Source: Hyphomicrobiales bacterium
GTDB lineage: Bacteria; Pseudomonadota; Alphaproteobacteria; Rhizobiales; Rhizobiaceae
Assembly (NCBI GenBank): GCA_900470965.1
Contig: UCCS01000027.1
Coordinates: 1 to 37,430, forward strand
DNA: 37,430 bases
Reading direction: 5' to 3'
The notes under the pieces were generated by a model. It worked only from the letters and a program-made list of their open reading frames with translations. It was not told the DNA's origin and searched no databases. Below are positions 35,024-37,430 of the stretch, in pieces. The position numbers and the translations under genes were made by a program. Each line of letters starts with the position of its first letter. The first letter of the stretch is position 1.

Positions 35024-35233
35024 TGTAAGTGCTTGCTTTGCTTAGATGGTCCGTCGGAGCGCGAAATAACAAATTGCTGGGTCGCCGGTCCTGATCCCTT
35101 CAAGAGCCGCATGATGTATCCTTTCGGCGGACGAATAAAAGACTTCCACGTCATCAACATGAAGGATTTTTCAGATGGGACCGAACTCATATCGTTCGTG
35201 TCTGCTTCATCGATCGCGATTGTATCGGCATAA
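35024..35233 (+). pseudogene. Possible 3' fragment of a gene cut by ISL3
   Basis: Directly after the ISL3 right end an open frame reads to a stop at 35233. It carries protein-like segments such as EREITNCWVAGPDPFKSRMM and IKDFHVINMKDFSDGT. The only Met at the start lies inside the insertion sequence, so the true 5' end is missing. The family is not recognised, and chance coding is possible. Confidence 0.33.
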
Positions 35234-35575
35234 AGAATCCACACCGAGAACAAAAAAGAACTCAGCTAAGGTTTGTCGCAATATCAACCCCCGACAAAGC
35301 TCGTGGCATAGGCCAAGGTCAATCTGCGTAGGAGAAGAGGCGATAGAATCTTTCCAGTGATCTGAAGATACTAAGCTATACACGAGAATCACTGTATTAG
35401 TCGGAGATCTAAATTTGCGTTGGCAAAAATATTTTAGATTGTATTTGCGCAATATGGTGGTATCCTCAACCTATTATAGAGCGAGCGCAGATGCGCGCCA
35501 GCGCAGGTCGTAGGCGCGGCGGTAGCTTGTATCCCATAATTTTTTATGACTTGGCACGGTTTCATAGGGGGGAAC
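35234..35575. other. Intergenic region upstream of the tyrosinase gene
   Basis: No gene is supported. The DNA is A+T-rich between 35370 and 35480, fitting a promoter region. It holds the inverted repeat at 35407-35439. I cannot name a convincing -35/-10 pair. Confidence 0.35.
35407..35439. promoter_or_regulatory. Inverted repeat, possible tyrosinase operator
   Basis: The arms ATCTAAA and TTTAGAT are exact complements around a 19-base A+T-rich centre, about 137 bases before the tyrosinase start. A regulator site is possible, but chance is not excluded in such A+T-rich DNA. Confidence 0.25.
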
Positions 35576-37222
35576 ATGTACGAAGCAGTCCAATCAAACG
35601 CTGTGTCGAGGAGGGCGGTGCTTGCTGGAGGAAGTGCCGCTCTTGCTGCGTTAGCCGTCAGGCCGGGATTTGCTCAAAGCAAGTCTAATCGGCGTGTGAA
35701 TGTCAATGGCGCCGCAGGCCAGAAGATGCTCGAAAGCTATAAGAAGGCGATCCGTGCGATGTTGGCGCTTCCGCCGTCGGATCCCCGCAATTGGTATCGG
35801 ATTGCGTTCGTCCATACACTCGATTGCCCCCATGGAAACTGGTGGTTTTTGCCATGGCATCGCGCGTATCTGGGATGGTTCGAGCAGACCTGTCGCAAGC
35901 TCAGTGGTGATCCCGATTTCGCGTTGCCCTACTGGGACTGGACCGCTGAACCAAGCGTTCCAGCCTCGATGTTCCAGGATATTCTCACACCGACGAATCC
36001 AGCCTTTATTAGTACCGCTACTGAGTTCCGAACGAAATTCGAGCCCATCATTTCTACGCTTGATTGCTGGAAAGTCGTCATGAATTCCGACGGGTCGTTT
36101 GATGATCGGTCCCCCTATGGACAGCTTCTCGCCCGCGGCATCCGAAATGCTGGGGATCTCTGGTTCGATATCTTCGATGACCCGCGAGGAAAATTCTTTT
36201 TCGATCTCGCGCATGCTCGAGGCGTCACTGCAGATCATCCCGAGTTTGATGCGAACACAACAAAAACGGTTTCGCTCGCAACGCTTCTGGACTCTTTAGG
36301 ACCAAAGGACTTTGTAACCTTCGGAAGCCCGAAAACGCTAGGACATGGCACGCTTACTGGGTTTGGCGTCTTGGAAGGGCAACCTCACAACAACGTTCAC
36401 AATTTCGTAGGAGGATGGTCGGGACCGATAAACCACGGCGGCTTTATGCAAGCAAACCTGTCGCCGGTCGATCCTCTATTCTGGCTGCATCATTCTAACA
36501 TCGACAGGCTCTGGGACCTTTGGACCCGCAAGCAGATCGCTCGAAGATATCCGTACCTACCCGACGGCAGCCCTACGACACCCGGTGGCGCGCCTTTGCC
36601 TCGCTCGGACTATGCGAGGTGGGCGAGTGAACCATTCTTGTTCTTCTCTGATTCCGACGGCAATCCTGTATCGAAGACACTTTGCGGCGACTATGCAGCT
36701 ATCGACGATTTTAACTACGAGTACGAGCCGGGATCTGGAGAAGAAGTTGTTCCAGTGACAGCTTCGTTGGTTGCTGCCAATCAAATGATCAAAACTTTCT
36801 CTGCCGAACTCTCCAATTCGTCGATTGATGCTTCGACGCCTGTGCATTCATCGGTCAATGTCCCCATCGAGGCGCTTTCTAACCTCACTGCCGGCGATAA
36901 CTTGTTTGCACGGATTACCGTCGCGTTCAGAGGGGCGAGCCATGCCGTGCCCCTCACGATAAACGTAGGCGAGGAGGGAGGGGCCGGCGCGCCGGGATTT
37001 GCTGGGGTTCTATCTATGTTCGGGCATCATGGCGCCCACGGCCCGGTCACGTTCCTTGTCCCAATTTCTGCACCAGCCCGTTCGATGAACGCACCAAGCG
37101 CTGCCGGCGCTCAAAATATTCCGTTGACCATAGCGCAAGCGGATGGCCACCACGCCATGACAAGCGCGACGGCCAATGAGCCGAGCGCGGAAATTCTTTC
37201 AGTGGCGGTTGAGATTCACTGA
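35576..37222 (+). CDS. Tat-exported tyrosinase (polyphenol oxidase)
   Basis: This is a type 3 copper enzyme that oxidises phenols to quinones. A Tat signal is visible: SRRAVLAGGSAALAALAV with a cut after FAQ. CuA ligands are H80, H86 and H95 in FVHTLDCPHGNWWFLPWHRA; C84 two residues before H86 could form the thioether bridge. CuB ligands are H271 and H275 (QPHNNVHNFVGG) and H305 or H306 (DPLFWLHHSNIDRLW). The C-terminal 150 residues form a beta-rich domain like the shielding domain of plant and bacterial polyphenol oxidases. The ATG at 35576 has AGGGGGG four bases upstream and starts the signal; an earlier ATG at 35546 is unlikely. A MoaF-like gene follows 61 bases later. Confidence 0.88.
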   Translation: MYEAVQSNAVSRRAVLAGGSAALAALAVRPGFAQSKSNRRVNVNGAAGQKMLESYKKAIRAMLALPPSDPRNWYRIAFVHTLDCPHGNWWFLPWHRAYLGWFEQTCRKLSGDPDFALPYWDWTAEPSVPASMFQDILTPTNPAFISTATEFRTKFEPIISTLDCWKVVMNSDGSFDDRSPYGQLLARGIRNAGDLWFDIFDDPRGKFFFDLAHARGVTADHPEFDANTTKTVSLATLLDSLGPKDFVTFGSPKTLGHGTLTGFGVLEGQPHNNVHNFVGGWSGPINHGGFMQANLSPVDPLFWLHHSNIDRLWDLWTRKQIARRYPYLPDGSPTTPGGAPLPRSDYARWASEPFLFFSDSDGNPVSKTLCGDYAAIDDFNYEYEPGSGEEVVPVTASLVAANQMIKTFSAELSNSSIDASTPVHSSVNVPIEALSNLTAGDNLFARITVAFRGASHAVPLTINVGEEGGAGAPGFAGVLSMFGHHGAHGPVTFLVPISAPARSMNAPSAAGAQNIPLTIAQADGHHAMTSATANEPSAEILSVAVEIH

Positions 37223-37283
37223 CCGTGACAATCTGCGGCCAAGCGCGCCGCAGGTTTTTGAATTCATCACAGAGGGTACAAGG

Positions 37284-37430
37284 ATGTCTGATGCATTTCC
37301 TGCGGTGGGCCACCGCTATCTCGTCAACTTTGGCGTCTGGAGAACACAGCTCGAGTTCCATTCTGAAACGTCAATGACATACACAGGCGTTCTACCGGAC
37401 GGCACGCTGGGCGATGATGTCCCAGGGAGT
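37284..37430 (+). CDS. MoaF-like protein, partial (runs off the window)
   Basis: Only the first 49 codons are present. AVGHRYLVNFGVWRTQLEFHS and MTYTGVLPDG resemble the calycin-like MoaF domain, which has a G-x-Y-x(n)-FG opening strand and an MTYT strand. GAGGG lies seven bases before the ATG. It follows the tyrosinase by 61 bases and is probably in the same operon. The substrate is unknown. Confidence 0.5.
   Translation, partial: MSDAFPAVGHRYLVNFGVWRTQLEFHSETSMTYTGVLPDGTLGDDVPGS

Noticed and set aside
1..37430. CRISPR array
   Set aside because: No regularly spaced direct repeats were seen. The only repeated words found are the AbiE operators and the insertion-sequence ends.

Overview
The window looks like accessory DNA from an alphaproteobacterium of the order Hyphomicrobiales (Rhizobium, Agrobacterium or Mesorhizobium type). 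This rests on the moderately high G+C content, the codon use, and the large-replicon style of an AbiE operon next to a small acidic protein and a DEDDh exonuclease. No housekeeping gene is present, so a plasmid or genomic island is likely. This is inference from gene content, because no phylogenetic marker is in the window.

Layout. (1) 159-1800, plus strand: a PIN-domain nuclease and a DUF4365 (PD-(D/E)XK-like) protein. (2) 2105-12060, plus strand: a tightly overlapping DISARM-type operon in the order DrmE-like, DrmA helicase, DrmB (DUF1998), DrmC (phospholipase D). (3) 12146-13930, minus strand: an N6-adenine DNA methyltransferase and an XRE regulator with an inverted-repeat operator, facing drmC. 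(4) 14109-22648, minus strand: five tightly packed genes. In order of transcription they are an Hsp70-like/McrB-like AAA+ fusion, a DUF2357 PD-(D/E)XK protein with a changed catalytic site, a histidine kinase with a second, MORC/Hsp90-like ATPase domain, a receiver-domain protein, and a PtuB-like HNH nuclease. I do not recognise this combination as a named system, and it is the main candidate for something undescribed. (5) 22980-24892, minus strand: an AbiEi/AbiEii type IV toxin-antitoxin operon with two 32-bp operators. (6) 24930-26191: a small conserved protein and a DEDDh exonuclease. (7) 26475-32684, plus strand: a protease cluster of a trypsin-like protein, two membrane proteins, a small protein with a conserved C-terminal motif, a c-type haem protein with an apparent frameshift, a subtilisin without a signal peptide, and a free-standing I9-like inhibitor. 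(8) 32891-35233: a mobile-element junction holding a truncated gene, a 294-bp non-autonomous element with IS21-like ends, a complete ISL3-family insertion sequence, and a second gene fragment. (9) 35576-37430: a Tat-exported tyrosinase and the start of a MoaF-like gene that leaves the window.

Regions 1-5 read as a defence island. DISARM, and perhaps the convergent methyltransferase, would act on unmodified incoming DNA. The five-gene operon combines chaperone/AAA+ sensing, phosphotransfer and two nuclease-fold proteins, which suggests regulated nuclease action. AbiE would give abortive infection or plasmid maintenance. Regions 7-9 look like a separate secretion, oxidation and proteolysis cargo joined to the defence DNA and disturbed by insertion sequences.
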